Origin: Fabrea salina
Taxonomy: Eukaryota; Ciliophora; Heterotrichea; Heterotrichida; Fabreidae
DNA length: 64,000 nucleotides
Reading direction: 5' to 3'
NCBI GenBank assembly: GCA_022984795.1
Contig: JALIHJ010000019.1
Location: 1-64,000 of the forward strand
The notes beneath the pieces are model-generated. The model searched no databases. It was given only the letters and a program-made list of their open reading frames with translations, and had not been told where the DNA came from. The translations under genes and the position numbers were made by a program. How positions within the stretch are numbered: the stretch's first letter is position 1; the number at the start of each line of letters is the position of its first letter. This document shows positions 19,575-30,065 of this stretch, in pieces.

Positions 19575-20789
19575 TTACTTAGAGTAAGCTTGGACAAATT
19601 CTTGAATTCGGTCCATGCTTTCTGCCAGGGCTTCTTCGGTGTGGCACAAGTTAACTCTAAAGGCGTCAGAGGCCATAAAAATTTCACAAGGAATAACCAA
19701 CACTCCATGCTCGTTTGCCAATTTCTTTGCAAAGTCCATTGAAGTTTCGATTCCTTGGAACTTAGAAAGGTCAATCTTAATCATGCAGTAAAAGGCCCCC
19801 TGAGGCATGTCCATGCTAAGTCCTTGGATGAACTCCACTTTTGAGTAAACTAACTCTGCCCTTTTTTTGATCTTGCTCATCATGTTCGGCATGTAGTCCT
19901 CCGGAATTTCCGACAGTATCCTTGGAAGGGCATTTGCAATGAACGGAGGAGGGTGCAGCAGCATGTACTTGATGCGGTTGATGGCTTCACGGACTTGGGT
20001 GAGTCTTTTGTACTTGTCATAAATAAGGATCCACCCACACCTCCAGCCAGGAACTAAAAAGGGTTTGCTCAAAGCTGTGACACTCACAACTGGGACTTCG
20101 TCGGTCAGAGAACCCATGGGAAAGTGCTCTCTGCCATAAACCATTCCGTGGTACACTTCGTCTGCAAAAACTACAATTTTGTGTCTGCGTGCCCAGTCAA
20201 GGATTTCTAAAAGGTGCTCTTTAGAAAACACAGTTCCACAGGGGTTGGAAGGATTAACTACAACGAGCAATTTAGTTCTTTCGTCAACTTGGCGGTCTAG
20301 GTCTTGGAAGTCAACTTTCCAGTTTTGGTCTGGCTTCAAAGCATAGGTTTTGCAGTCAGCACCTATGTTCCAGGCCATGGTTTTGAACCCTGGGTACCCT
20401 GGAGCTGGAATCAAAATGTTGTCACCTGCGTCCAGAAAGGCCTGGAGTGTAGTGTGCATTGCACCACATGCTCCGATGTCAATAACAACGTCTTGCCAAG
20501 TAAGTTGCATGTTTTCGTACGAAAATTTAGCTGCAAGGGCCTCTCTAGCTTCTCTGGGGCCCTCTGCATCAATGTAGCCATTTCCAGTGTAGGATTCAAG
20601 TTGTTCCTTGACTGCTTCAATTAGTACTGGATGCGCTGAAAATTCTGGAAACTTAGTAGGATCCCCTATGGCAAGGTTAAAGGTAGTTTTTGGGAACTCC
20701 GAAGGCAATGAAAGGTCACTCATTGTCTCTTTGATGAGGTTTCTGGTGTTCATAGCGTGTTGGGATCCAGGCACTACCCAGTCTTCCAT
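19575..20789 (-). CDS. Class I/II PLP aminotransferase, tyrosine-aminotransferase-like (copy B)
   Basis: Tandem paralogue of copy A with exactly the same length (404 aa). Seen: GNGYIDAEGPREAREALA, GACGAMHTTLQAFLDAGDNIL, NPSNPCGTVFSKEH, ADEVYHGM, the PLP lysine in ALSKPFLVPGWRCGW, and FRVNLCHT near the C-terminus. All catalytic features are intact in both copies, so both are probably active. Differences lie mainly in the N-terminal arm and the helix after the lysine loop (RLTQVREAINRIKYML), which shape substrate preference. Cytosolic by default, since no targeting signal is apparent. Confidence 0.88.
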   Translation of the reverse strand: MEDWVVPGSQHAMNTRNLIKETMSDLSLPSEFPKTTFNLAIGDPTKFPEFSAHPVLIEAVKEQLESYTGNGYIDAEGPREAREALAAKFSYENMQLTWQDVVIDIGACGAMHTTLQAFLDAGDNILIPAPGYPGFKTMAWNIGADCKTYALKPDQNWKVDFQDLDRQVDERTKLLVVVNPSNPCGTVFSKEHLLEILDWARRHKIVVFADEVYHGMVYGREHFPMGSLTDEVPVVSVTALSKPFLVPGWRCGWILIYDKYKRLTQVREAINRIKYMLLHPPPFIANALPRILSEIPEDYMPNMMSKIKKRAELVYSKVEFIQGLSMDMPQGAFYCMIKIDLSKFQGIETSMDFAKKLANEHGVLVIPCEIFMASDAFRVNLCHTEEALAESMDRIQEFVQAYSK

Positions 20790-20818
20790 TTAGAAATTAC
20801 ATTTCTCTTTAAAACCTA

Positions 20819-21778
20819 TTAGGTAAAAACAAACTTAGCAAACAAAGGCAAGTGGTCTGAAGGGTACTTTGAGTTGGGCAGTGCCTTTTCGGATTTGCAC
20901 TCTTCTTCAGATGGCAAACTCGAGATCTGCACAGTGTCTAAGTGTTCTGAGTAAAAGATGTGGTCCAAACACCCACTGAAGTCTTCGGTGAAGTTTGTGA
21001 ACTGGGGATGGCCAGAGTCTGTGTAGTTCTCGTAAGCTGACTTTAAACTAATTGGGTTCCCTTTGTAGTTAGACTCTATTTCAGAGTCAACGAGGGGAAT
21101 CTTTGTTAAGAAAGGCTCTTTCCCAAGGAACAGGTTGAAAACATTGCTGTCGGGCATAGAGTTAAAGTCTCCACAGAGAACTACCTCACAGTCATGAGTC
21201 TCACTGAGGAACTTAGCTTCTTCAAGGAACTTCATTGCCTGTGCGTACTTTACATAAGAAAACTTTTCGTCCCAGTAAAGGTGAGTGTTCCCCACTATGA
21301 GTTTTCTACCGTTTTTAAGACTCTCAAAGACACCAAATAAGGCTATGTTGTTTCTGATGTAGTCTGGGTTTTCTTTACACTTAGGCATTTCATTGAATTC
21401 AATGTGGGTTGAAGTCACTAAGTTCCAACTTTCAGTTTTCCAAGCTAAAACACACCCATCCTCCGAAAGTCCGGTTCTGCGTTGGTACTTAGAGCTGTAA
21501 CCTAGCTTCTGAAGAGTTCTGTAGTAGAATTCGTGGTACTTGTCTACTTCCTGCAAAGCTACAAAGTCTGAGTCGAAACTTGCAAGGATATTGGCAGTTA
21601 GTTTGCTTCTGTAATTAAAGTGTCTGTAAGGTTTACTGCAGTAGCGGTGGTACTTAGCGTAGGCATCTGCAAGAGTGTTGAAGGTCACAACAGAGAAGCT
21701 TTCGGAACTGGACTCCTTTAAGTTGATCAACCCAAATACTTCCTCTTTAGGTTGTGGTTTGGAAAACAAAAATCCCAT
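20819..21778 (-). CDS. CCR4/nocturnin-type endonuclease-exonuclease-phosphatase protein
   Basis: 319 aa with the EEP fold: VVTFNTLADAYAKYHRYC (N-terminal Asn), FVALQEVDKY (catalytic Glu), NTHLYW, VVLCGDFNSMPDS (Asp/Asn pair), LDHIFYS and YPSDHLPL (catalytic His). The opening FNTLADAYA and the RYC segment are typical of the CCR4, nocturnin and Angel deadenylase branch, not of AP endonucleases. It lacks the leucine-rich repeats of CCR4 itself. MGFLFSKPQ at the start, with Gly at position 2, may be N-myristoylated, which would place it on membranes. Target RNA or dinucleotide unknown. Confidence 0.85.
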   Translation of the reverse strand: MGFLFSKPQPKEEVFGLINLKESSSESFSVVTFNTLADAYAKYHRYCSKPYRHFNYRSKLTANILASFDSDFVALQEVDKYHEFYYRTLQKLGYSSKYQRRTGLSEDGCVLAWKTESWNLVTSTHIEFNEMPKCKENPDYIRNNIALFGVFESLKNGRKLIVGNTHLYWDEKFSYVKYAQAMKFLEEAKFLSETHDCEVVLCGDFNSMPDSNVFNLFLGKEPFLTKIPLVDSEIESNYKGNPISLKSAYENYTDSGHPQFTNFTEDFSGCLDHIFYSEHLDTVQISSLPSEEECKSEKALPNSKYPSDHLPLFAKFVFT

Positions 21779-21790
21779 TAAAACTAGTTA

Positions 21791-24700
21791 TTAATAATGT
21801 TGACTAGATAAGCATTCTTGACTGTCTAAACTAGAATGCAGAGACCTGTAGCTTGAGTTTAAGGAGTTTTCACCTGGGAAAAACAGCTCAGAAAAAGTAG
21901 GTTCAAGACTAACTTGTCCAGAAGACCGGGACTTCTGGGCTTTGGTGTAGTTCTTCCAGGATCTAAATACGGTTTTGGCGTAGATCATAGTGAAAAACAA
22001 GTTAAAGCTCTTCATGCCCCTGAAGTAGTCAGCTCTGGAACTTGGGTAAAAGTTAACTCTGGCTTTTTCCCTAATTCGGTCGAGTTTTTTCTTGCAGGTT
22101 TTTTCTTGCTTTGAAAGCACCAACTTTCTGAACTTTCCGTTCAGATTTTTAGAGTGGGAATGCTTTATCAGGTTTTTTCCGTGCTTCCTTTTGAGCACAG
22201 CATAAAGCATGTCGTTGTAGTAAACATAGCCGTCATAGTCAATGTTCAGGTCCATTGTAGAAAGGATCTTAATCACCTTGTCGTGCTCTAGAGTGCTGTC
22301 CACCCCTAGTCCGTGTTCTAGTTCCTGCATTAAGTCTACCAAGTACTTGTAATTCATTCGAGTTCCCTCAGTCAAGTGCGTGTAGTGACTCCAAAGGGCT
22401 CTGAAGTGCTTGACGTCTTTGTTGAAAACGTTCAAAACACTTTCTGGGTTCTGCTTGTAGTCTTCATAGTTCTGTATCAGCACCATCACAAACATGTTAA
22501 GCATCACGAACATAGTGATTATGGTGAAGCTTCCAAAGTAGAGTCCTGGAACTAAACTGCTGTAGTTTTGCATGCAGTCGTACATGATCAAGTTCCACTC
22601 CTCACCTGTACTCACTCTCAGCAGCATCACCATAGCCATTCCGAAGTTGCTGAAGTTGTTGTATTCGTCTATAATGCTGCCTTGGGTGATTGAGTTGAAC
22701 AAGTACACTCCCAGCACTGCGTATATGAAAAAGATCAACAGAAGCAAAGAAAGCACGTTCAGCATTGCAGGCAAGGAGTACACTATGATCATCATTAACT
22801 CGTGGACTTCATTAAGACTCCTTGCAATGCGGATAGTGCGTGAAATCCTCAGCACTCTCAGAATTCTAGCTACTTGGGGGCCTATGCGCAGTAAGTTGGT
22901 AGAAGTTTGCACAAAGTACGAAAGACAAATATCCAGCACTGAAGCTATCACTACGAAAAAGTCAAATCTGTTCCAACTGCTTTTAAAGTATCCTGCTGGT
23001 CCAAAAGCAATGTTTTTTAGTCCTGCTTCAGCTATAAACACAAAAGTAAACCCTAAGTTTATGTACTCCAAGGTTTCCATGTACTCCTGGGAAGCTCCAT
23101 CGTAAACTATGGCCATTTGGATCATGTTAAGCACAATGCACCCCTGGATCAAGGCGTCGAAGCCCCAGTGTTTCACTAGTTTGTGAACTCTGGTTCTGAA
23201 GACTCCTTTGGCTTCTCCTGAGATGGGCAACTGGGGTTTGGACTTAGCTATGAGTTTCTGGAGTTCCACCCACTTAACTTGTTCTTTGGTGAGAATCTGG
23301 ACTACAAGTGAACTCTCGTTTTTCTTTGCCTTCATGAATTCCTGGAACACCACACCAATGAAAAAGTTCAAAAAGAAAAAGCTGCCTATCAAAATAAAAG
23401 CAATGAAGTAGTAAGCTGCTGCTGGGTTGTAGTTTTTTTCGGGGGCTTTTCCCTCTTCAACTGCGTCTACAGTTTGGTACATAATGGTAGGCCAGCCCTC
23501 AAGTGAACTCACGATGAAAAGTGTCATCATAGCTTCAATAACGTTATCAAAGTTAGAGTCTGCGTTCTTCCATTTGTAACCATAAGCTTCGCAGTCGTTC
23601 TGAGTTTTGATGTTTGGGTTTTCGCAACTGTACATCTTGCCTCCGAAAAGACTGACTCCCAGTATAGCGAAAATCAACCAAATCACCATTAAGACAACCA
23701 CCACGTTCACAATAGCTGCTATGCTTTCCAACAAAGCAGTCACCACTATCTTCATGGACAAGTTGTGGGATATGAACCTAAGAGGCCTCAAAATCCTTAC
23801 AAGTCTGAAAACCTTGATTATGGGCATTTCGAGTTCGGACAAAAAGAACTCAGACCAAGAAAAGATCACAATCAAAAAGTCCAAACGGTTCCAGGAGTCC
23901 CTTAGGTAAGTTCCTTTTTCCACTACAAACCCTGAAGCTACTGCTTTCACGAGGAATTCGATTGTAAAGGAGATTGAAAAAAACAAATCCAGGTACCCCG
24001 AAACTTGGAGTTCTACCGAGTCTGATGGTTTGTTTAGTAAGTAAGTGTCCCAAACTAACTTGACTGAACCAGTGATTATTAGAACTAAAATGCACTCTTC
24101 GAACCTAGAAGAAGCACTGGCTCTTTGGCAAAGCACTCTGAATTTGTTGGTTTTAGAGAATATGTAAAAGCTTTTTTCGCAGTGAATTTCAGAGGAGGTG
24201 TTTTGTTGGGGTCTTTCTTCTTGAGAAGATAAGCTGTTTTCGCTTTTTTGGTTAACAAAGTCTTCCATAAGTTTGAACTTCTGTTCCTGTCTTTTTTTCT
24301 CCTTTTTGTGAGCAGTGCTTCCCAAGATTGACTTCTTTTGAGTGAACTGGGTGGTGGAACTGTCAACTGAAGTGTCTTCTTCGTCTTCTTCGTCAACATT
24401 GTTGAAGCTGTCCAAAAGTATTGCCAAAAACAAGTTCAGAAGCACAAAGTTCCCAAAGAACACCCAAACAATCAAAAACAAGGAACTAAAAGGCCCTGCT
24501 GAAGACCTCATAGCACTATAAAGAATGTCTTGCCAGTTCTCCATAGATAATACTTGGAATATAGTCACAAAAGCCCAGTGGAAACTGTCGAAGTTCGACC
24601 TAGGAACTCCTTCCTCAAAGTTGAACCTCCCACTAAAGAGTTGCATTCCCAAAAGTGCAAAAATCAAAATAAACAGCAAAAGCAGCAAAGCTAAGTTTAT

Positions 24701-27493
24701 GAACTTAGAAAACGATTGCGACATAACCTTAGTAATCGTAACCATACTCTGCATGTACCTGAAAAGCCTCGCCACCCTTAAAACTCTGATCACCTTAAAT
24801 ATCCTAATAGCTCGAAAGGCCGAAATAGTGCTGCTCCCTGTTAAAAACACCAACTCAACTATACTCAGCAGCACCACCACTCCGTCAAAGTAGTTCATGG
24901 GGTCCCCCAAGTACCCTCGCAAACCTAGACCTACTAGTTTCAAACACATTTCAACTATGAAAATTATAGTGAACACAAAATTCATAGTGCTGAGTGCATC
25001 TTCCATTTCAGTTGAAATCCCGTAGTGGTCCAGAGCTAGCACTATTGTATTTACCATCACAGCAACTGTCATCGAACTATCGAAAAGACTGTTCTTGACT
25101 ACTGAACGCACGGGGTACCTAACTTTCTGCCAAAGTCCCAGAATTCCTGTTTTCCAGAGTTTGTACTTCATACTAGAAAGAGACTCAATCACTTCTTTCT
25201 TATTGCTTTGAGAATTTAAGTTGCCTACTTGGTGTCCTGACCAGACCCCGACAACCCTTTTAGTCAGTCTGTCGCTTTCGTAGGTTTCAAAAACCTGTTT
25301 ACTTCCTTTAACCACTAACTGTGAAAAGGCTTCTTTGAGGGGCATTTTCTGGCAGAGGTGGCTGAATATTGTAAACTTGTCTCCTATTTTAGAGTACTTT
25401 TCCAAAGTGGCTTCTAGGTCTTCATTTCGGTGGGCTTCTAAAATGTCAACTTCTGGGAGTTCGTCGAAGCAGCAGTAACTGAAGCTGTATTCTGAGTTTC
25501 CGGGGTGGGCTTTATACAAGGTTTCAACTCCTCTTTCAGGCGGCAGAATTTCAAAGTCGGAGTTTTTACTGAGTTCTTGGTTCTCAGATACGGTGAACTT
25601 TACTTTGTCCAGGTCTGAACCTTGTTTGAGTATGTCAAGTACGTTTTTTTTGACTTTTAAAGAAGTTCTGATTCTCCTGAGCATTTTCTTTCCAAGGTCT
25701 TTGTCTTGAATTAGGTCTTCCCTGAAGGACTTAGAGTCCACTAGTTTGGCTTTGCTGAGTTTTTCTCCGTTGTTGATGCCTGTGGCTTTCTTCTGGAGCG
25801 AACGACTGTCTTGGTCAATGGAGTTCTTTTTGGGTTCTGTCTGGGCTGGGTTGAAACTTTTGTGGTTAAAGGTGCTAATCACGAATCTAGATTCTATGGG
25901 TTTCTGAGTTTTGGGAGTTTTTGTGGACTCTTCCACTAGATTGTGGTCTGTGCCAGAATCTTGGTGGTTCAACTTGGGGATTTTTTCTTTTTGTGGGTCT
26001 GAACTCCCGACTGAGTCTTCTAGTTCATCAGACTCGTCAGATTCGTTGGAGTCATTTTCCTGAGGAGATACTTTGGCAGTGTTGATGAAGTTGCCACTTG
26101 TTACTTTGGACAGAAACGAGCCGTCAATGCTCTCTTCCAAGTCTTCAGTAGTGCTTTTGTTGTTCATTTTGCTCATGGCTTGAGAAAAGCTTTCCTTAAC
26201 TACGGCGAGTGTCAAGTTCAACAACAAAAAGGCTCCTATAGATATCAAAGGCACAAAGTAAAAAATAGAATAGAAACTAAAAGACTTCTGCGAAAAAATC
26301 ATAGTCCCAGTCCACCCCTCCAGTGTTACACTTTGGAACACTGCTAAACTTGCGTAAAGGATGTTGTCGAAGTTGGTGTTTCCATAGTTGGGGTTTTCCA
26401 AGCCTTTGGCGCACTCTTCAAGTATCCCACAGCTAGCAAACCCACAAACTTCACTGTCGCCCCCTAGAACTCCAGTTTCCAAGTCCATGCACCGGAACTT
26501 AAAACTGCCCATCAACAAGTGGACTCCAGCTATTGCAAATATCAACAAAAAGAAAAACAGAACTATCAACGCTGCAAACAAAGGCCTGGCTGAGTTCATC
26601 AGGGCTATAAACAGAACACGCAAACTAGGAATTGAAGTGATGCTTCTAAGTGGTCGCAGAACTCTGAGGGTCCTAAGTGCGTTTAAGTTAAGACCTTCCT
26701 GACCAAGTTCACTCACCCAGCCCGAAACCACAATTATGAAGTCCAGGATATTCCACTTGTCTTTAAGATAAGCTCCAGTGCTGAACAACAAGCCCATTCC
26801 TCCTATTTTCAGAAGAGCTTCTACCGTGTAAGCATAGAGAAAGAAGTCGTTGATTGCAGTTATTTCAGGACTGCTTTCATTGCCGTTGGGGTCCTCCAAA
26901 GCCAACACAATTGTGTTGGCCAGTATTATCAGAATTATTATAGTTTCAAACAAAGGACTTTCAATGATTACTCTGCAGAGTTGCGAAATGGAAGACTTGA
27001 TTCTAAGTAAAGCTTTTCTTAAGCTAAGGCAGGGGTAAGTGTCGTCCATTTTGTCTATCAGCTCGTAGGAAGTCAGTTGTCGCATTAATACAAAGTCTTT
27101 GAGAAGGTCAGGGTTGTTTTTCATAGAGTCCAGTTCAGCAAAGGTTTCCAAGGAGTTTCTGATTCCCGGAGTGTTTACTTCCCAAAGGTTGTTTTCGTAA
27201 TATCTAGAGTCTTCTCTAAGTGACTTGTTCAGTAATGTTGGTCCCTCAATTTCGTAGTTTTCTTCCACAGAACTACTTTCTACTACGTTGGAATGTTCGT
27301 TCATAAACGGAATGAAGGAAGGCTGGGCTACAAAACTAGGCTCAATTAGATTTGAAACATCCAACTCAGGAGTTTCTCTCTGGAATGCATCCTGCAACGG
27401 GGGACTGTGGACCTCACGCAATTCGGTGTCGGACCTTCTCGAAGAAGCTCTACGGCTTGAATCACTACCGGTATAGTAGTCAATTTCCTTCAT
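21791..27493 (-). CDS. Four-domain voltage-gated calcium channel alpha-1 subunit, 1900 aa
   Basis: Four repeats of six transmembrane helices. S4 segments are visible in all domains (ALRTLRVLRPLRSI; AIRIFKVIRVLRVARLF; VFRLVRILRPLRF; ARILRVLRISRTIRIARSL). The pore loops read SVTLEGW, VLSMENW, VSSLEGW and VSTGEEW, giving a Glu in each domain. This EEEE ring marks a high-voltage-activated Ca2+ channel rather than a Na+ channel. The I-II linker (about 430-760) is long, acidic and Ser-rich. In ciliates such channels sit in the ciliary membrane and trigger ciliary reversal; placement here is by family knowledge. The 5.7-kb frame has no intron. Confidence 0.95.
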   Translation of the reverse strand: MKEIDYYTGSDSSRRASSRRSDTELREVHSPPLQDAFQRETPELDVSNLIEPSFVAQPSFIPFMNEHSNVVESSSVEENYEIEGPTLLNKSLREDSRYYENNLWEVNTPGIRNSLETFAELDSMKNNPDLLKDFVLMRQLTSYELIDKMDDTYPCLSLRKALLRIKSSISQLCRVIIESPLFETIIILIILANTIVLALEDPNGNESSPEITAINDFFLYAYTVEALLKIGGMGLLFSTGAYLKDKWNILDFIIVVSGWVSELGQEGLNLNALRTLRVLRPLRSITSIPSLRVLFIALMNSARPLFAALIVLFFFLLIFAIAGVHLLMGSFKFRCMDLETGVLGGDSEVCGFASCGILEECAKGLENPNYGNTNFDNILYASLAVFQSVTLEGWTGTMIFSQKSFSFYSIFYFVPLISIGAFLLLNLTLAVVKESFSQAMSKMNNKSTTEDLEESIDGSFLSKVTSGNFINTAKVSPQENDSNESDESDELEDSVGSSDPQKEKIPKLNHQDSGTDHNLVEESTKTPKTQKPIESRFVISTFNHKSFNPAQTEPKKNSIDQDSRSLQKKATGINNGEKLSKAKLVDSKSFREDLIQDKDLGKKMLRRIRTSLKVKKNVLDILKQGSDLDKVKFTVSENQELSKNSDFEILPPERGVETLYKAHPGNSEYSFSYCCFDELPEVDILEAHRNEDLEATLEKYSKIGDKFTIFSHLCQKMPLKEAFSQLVVKGSKQVFETYESDRLTKRVVGVWSGHQVGNLNSQSNKKEVIESLSSMKYKLWKTGILGLWQKVRYPVRSVVKNSLFDSSMTVAVMVNTIVLALDHYGISTEMEDALSTMNFVFTIIFIVEMCLKLVGLGLRGYLGDPMNYFDGVVVLLSIVELVFLTGSSTISAFRAIRIFKVIRVLRVARLFRYMQSMVTITKVMSQSFSKFINLALLLLLFILIFALLGMQLFSGRFNFEEGVPRSNFDSFHWAFVTIFQVLSMENWQDILYSAMRSSAGPFSSLFLIVWVFFGNFVLLNLFLAILLDSFNNVDEEDEEDTSVDSSTTQFTQKKSILGSTAHKKEKKRQEQKFKLMEDFVNQKSENSLSSQEERPQQNTSSEIHCEKSFYIFSKTNKFRVLCQRASASSRFEECILVLIITGSVKLVWDTYLLNKPSDSVELQVSGYLDLFFSISFTIEFLVKAVASGFVVEKGTYLRDSWNRLDFLIVIFSWSEFFLSELEMPIIKVFRLVRILRPLRFISHNLSMKIVVTALLESIAAIVNVVVVLMVIWLIFAILGVSLFGGKMYSCENPNIKTQNDCEAYGYKWKNADSNFDNVIEAMMTLFIVSSLEGWPTIMYQTVDAVEEGKAPEKNYNPAAAYYFIAFILIGSFFFLNFFIGVVFQEFMKAKKNESSLVVQILTKEQVKWVELQKLIAKSKPQLPISGEAKGVFRTRVHKLVKHWGFDALIQGCIVLNMIQMAIVYDGASQEYMETLEYINLGFTFVFIAEAGLKNIAFGPAGYFKSSWNRFDFFVVIASVLDICLSYFVQTSTNLLRIGPQVARILRVLRISRTIRIARSLNEVHELMMIIVYSLPAMLNVLSLLLLIFFIYAVLGVYLFNSITQGSIIDEYNNFSNFGMAMVMLLRVSTGEEWNLIMYDCMQNYSSLVPGLYFGSFTIITMFVMLNMFVMVLIQNYEDYKQNPESVLNVFNKDVKHFRALWSHYTHLTEGTRMNYKYLVDLMQELEHGLGVDSTLEHDKVIKILSTMDLNIDYDGYVYYNDMLYAVLKRKHGKNLIKHSHSKNLNGKFRKLVLSKQEKTCKKKLDRIREKARVNFYPSSRADYFRGMKSFNLFFTMIYAKTVFRSWKNYTKAQKSRSSGQVSLEPTFSELFFPGENSLNSSYRSLHSSLDSQECLSSQHY

Positions 27494-27534
27494 TATTACT
27501 TATATCTGTTTATTGACGATGTTTAAGTTATGGT

Positions 27535-28749
27535 TTAGAGAAGTTCAATCAACACAGAGGTGGACCCTCCTCCGCCATTGCAAATTCCAGTCATGCCAAG
27601 GGACTTGTTGCTTTCTTGGAGGGCGTAAATCAGTGTGGACAAAATTCTAGCCCCTGAAGCTCCCACAGGATGCCCGAGTGCAACGGCTCCTCCGTTCACG
27701 TTGACTTTTTCAGGGTCGAGTTCAAGTGCTTTCATGTTCGCCAAAACTATTGCTGAAAAAGCTTCGTTGACTTCGTAAAGGTCTACTTGGTCTTTGGTGA
27801 CTCCTCCCAAGTTAAGGGCTTTCGTGATTGATTGGGAAGGAGCTATTCCGAAGTGCATGGGTTCAGTTTCGGCGTCTGCAAAGCTCCTGATTCTGGCTAG
27901 AGGTTTGGCACCTACTGACTTGGCTTTTTCTGCGCTCATCAAAACTAAAGCACCAGCTCCGTCGTTAATTGAAGAAGCGTTTGCGGCAGTGATGGTTCCT
28001 TCTTTTTCGAAAACAGGTTTCAAAGAACTGATTTTGTCGAACTTAACTTTGGTGTACTCTTCGTCAATGTCTACAATAGTTGTTCCCTTCTTGGTTTTGA
28101 CCTCAAAAGGTTCTACTTCCTTTTTGAAGAATCCTCTTTTCCAAGCTTCAGCTGCCCGTTCGTAACTGCGTCTACAGTATACGTCTTGTTCTTCACGCTT
28201 CACGTCATACTTTTCAGCTGTGCGTTCGGCACAAGCTCCCATCATTTTTTTGTTGAAGGGACAAAACAAACCATCGTGAGTCATAGAGTCCACAACCACA
28301 GAGTCACCCATCATTTGGCCAGAGCGGTAGTTAGGGAGTAGGAAGGGGGCCAAACTCATGTTTTCCATGCCTCCTGCCACAACAACATCTGCTTGGCCCA
28401 AAGCTATGGACTGAGCTCCTAAAACTACTGACTTTAGTCCTGAAGCACACATTTTGTTGAGTGAAAAGGTAATTACGTTGTCAGGGAGTCCTGCGTAGGT
28501 GGCAGCCTGACGTGCAGGGTTTTGGCCAGTTCCTGCAGCTACGATTTGTCCCAAAATAACTTCGTTAACATCAGAGGGCTTAATGTTGGACTGAGACAAA
28601 GCAGCTTTGATGGCTTGGGCTCCTAGTTGGACTGCTGGGACTGTGCTGAGAGACCCCATGAAGGACCCGATGGGGGTTCTTTTTGCTGCAGTGATCACAA
28701 CATCTTTAGGAAGGAAAGAAAAGTGTCGTCCTACCACCTTAGATAGCAT
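27535..28749 (-). CDS. Acetyl-CoA acetyltransferase (thiolase), probably mitochondrial
   Basis: Interconverts two acetyl-CoA and acetoacetyl-CoA. Seen: the nucleophile Cys in [11 protein letters not shown], the [17 protein letters not shown] block with its His, and the second catalytic Cys in [11 protein letters not shown]. The length of 404 aa suits the ACAT1/AtoB branch. The N-terminus [12 protein letters not shown] before the conserved [13 protein letters not shown] looks like a mitochondrial presequence. It could finish the breakdown of acetoacetate released by the FAH enzymes encoded farther right, although a CoA transferase would also be needed. Confidence 0.93.
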   Translation of the reverse strand: MLSKVVGRHFSFLPKDVVITAAKRTPIGSFMGSLSTVPAVQLGAQAIKAALSQSNIKPSDVNEVILGQIVAAGTGQNPARQAATYAGLPDNVITFSLNKMCASGLKSVVLGAQSIALGQADVVVAGGMENMSLAPFLLPNYRSGQMMGDSVVVDSMTHDGLFCPFNKKMMGACAERTAEKYDVKREEQDVYCRRSYERAAEAWKRGFFKKEVEPFEVKTKKGTTIVDIDEEYTKVKFDKISSLKPVFEKEGTITAANASSINDGAGALVLMSAEKAKSVGAKPLARIRSFADAETEPMHFGIAPSQSITKALNLGGVTKDQVDLYEVNEAFSAIVLANMKALELDPEKVNVNGGAVALGHPVGASGARILSTLIYALQESNKSLGMTGICNGGGGSTSVLIELL

Positions 28750-28783
28750 TTTTATAATGCCTTAAACTCATATAATTCAAACT

Positions 28784-30037
28784 ATGGAAACCCACCACTC
28801 CCGCTCAAGGTCTACTAAAGAAGACTTCAGCAACCACGCTTACATGCAGCAGTTGTTTGAAAGGCTCAGTAAAGAGAACCTTCAACTCAAACTAGAAATC
28901 AGTGACAAAGCAGCTGCAGTTGAAGAAGCTAACACAGAGTCAAGTGCTTTGCGGGAACTTTTGGACTCCAAAGAAGACTTAATAGCCAAACTGAGAGAAG
29001 AAGCGCAAGAACTCAAACTGGCAAAAAGCAAAGCTTTAGGCGAGCAAAGATACTTGCAAGAGCAGATGCTATCAATGCAGCAAGAACAATCCCACTTGCT
29101 GGAGAACTACGAACAAGTGCTTTTGAAACTCGAAGAACTTTCTTCGCAAGAAGAAACTGAGTTCTTGCTGCAAGAAAACCAGAAACTCAAAAAAGAAATT
29201 GAAAGACTTACCCAGCAAGAAAGTTCCTACGCCGAAGACGTTATGAATCTGCACCAGAACTCTGAAAAGATCGACCAAGAACTCAAACGGACTAAAAGTT
29301 ACATTTCCCAAATGGAACATAAACTCGAAAGCAAAGACTTAACCATCAAAGAACTCAGAGACCTAAACCACCAAAAAGACCAAGAAGTAACCTCTAAAGA
29401 CTTCCAGTTGCAAGAAGTTTCCAGGTCACTAAGTAGTTTGCAGAACCAGCTCAACCAACTTGCTGAGGAACTCCAAACCAAAAACACCCAAATTAACTAC
29501 CTTGAAAACCAAAACCAAACCCTAAAAGACCAACTAGTGATCAAAGAAAAGGAATCCCAAGTCCTTAAAACTGACTTTGAAGAGTTCATTAAAACTAAAC
29601 TTGACCAAAAGGAAAAGGAACTCCAAGAAAAAGAATGGCAATTCCAGTCCCAACAAACTAAAATCAAAGAATTAACTCAAGAAAACCTCAAGTACTCAGA
29701 GTCAAGCCGCGAAGCCAACGAAACAAAAACACTTCTGAGCCAAAAAGAAACCCAAATTCAAAACTTACACTCCGAAGTGAAGGTTCTGAACGAAAAACTA
29801 AACTCAGTCGAAGAAGAAAACGAAGAGTTGAGTCAAACTGTGAGCAACTACAACGGAGAACTCCAGAAACTTAGGAGGCTCTGTGAAGACTACAAAGTGC
29901 AAATCAACGAACTCAAACAAAAAGACGTTGAAGTGAGGTCTTACTTACAAAGAAAGGGCAAACTCCTGGACTTAAGAGCCAGGGCAGAAAAGGAACTCCA
30001 GCAAGCTATAGAAGCTTTTGAGTTCAACCCTAAATAA
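28784..30037 (+). CDS. Long coiled-coil protein, 417 aa
   Basis: Nearly the whole chain is heptad-rich, dominated by Glu, Lys, Gln and Leu with few Gly or Pro, so a long parallel coiled coil is expected from about residue 20 to 410. No enzyme motif is seen. It resembles generic ciliary or basal-body structural proteins, but no specific family is recognised. It starts 34 bp from the divergent thiolase and ends 28 bp before enolase on the same strand. Confidence 0.75.
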   Translation: METHHSRSRSTKEDFSNHAYMQQLFERLSKENLQLKLEISDKAAAVEEANTESSALRELLDSKEDLIAKLREEAQELKLAKSKALGEQRYLQEQMLSMQQEQSHLLENYEQVLLKLEELSSQEETEFLLQENQKLKKEIERLTQQESSYAEDVMNLHQNSEKIDQELKRTKSYISQMEHKLESKDLTIKELRDLNHQKDQEVTSKDFQLQEVSRSLSSLQNQLNQLAEELQTKNTQINYLENQNQTLKDQLVIKEKESQVLKTDFEEFIKTKLDQKEKELQEKEWQFQSQQTKIKELTQENLKYSESSREANETKTLLSQKETQIQNLHSEVKVLNEKLNSVEEENEELSQTVSNYNGELQKLRRLCEDYKVQINELKQKDVEVRSYLQRKGKLLDLRARAEKELQQAIEAFEFNPK

Positions 30038-30065
30038 GTGTATTATGTTTCACCATTAGTAATAA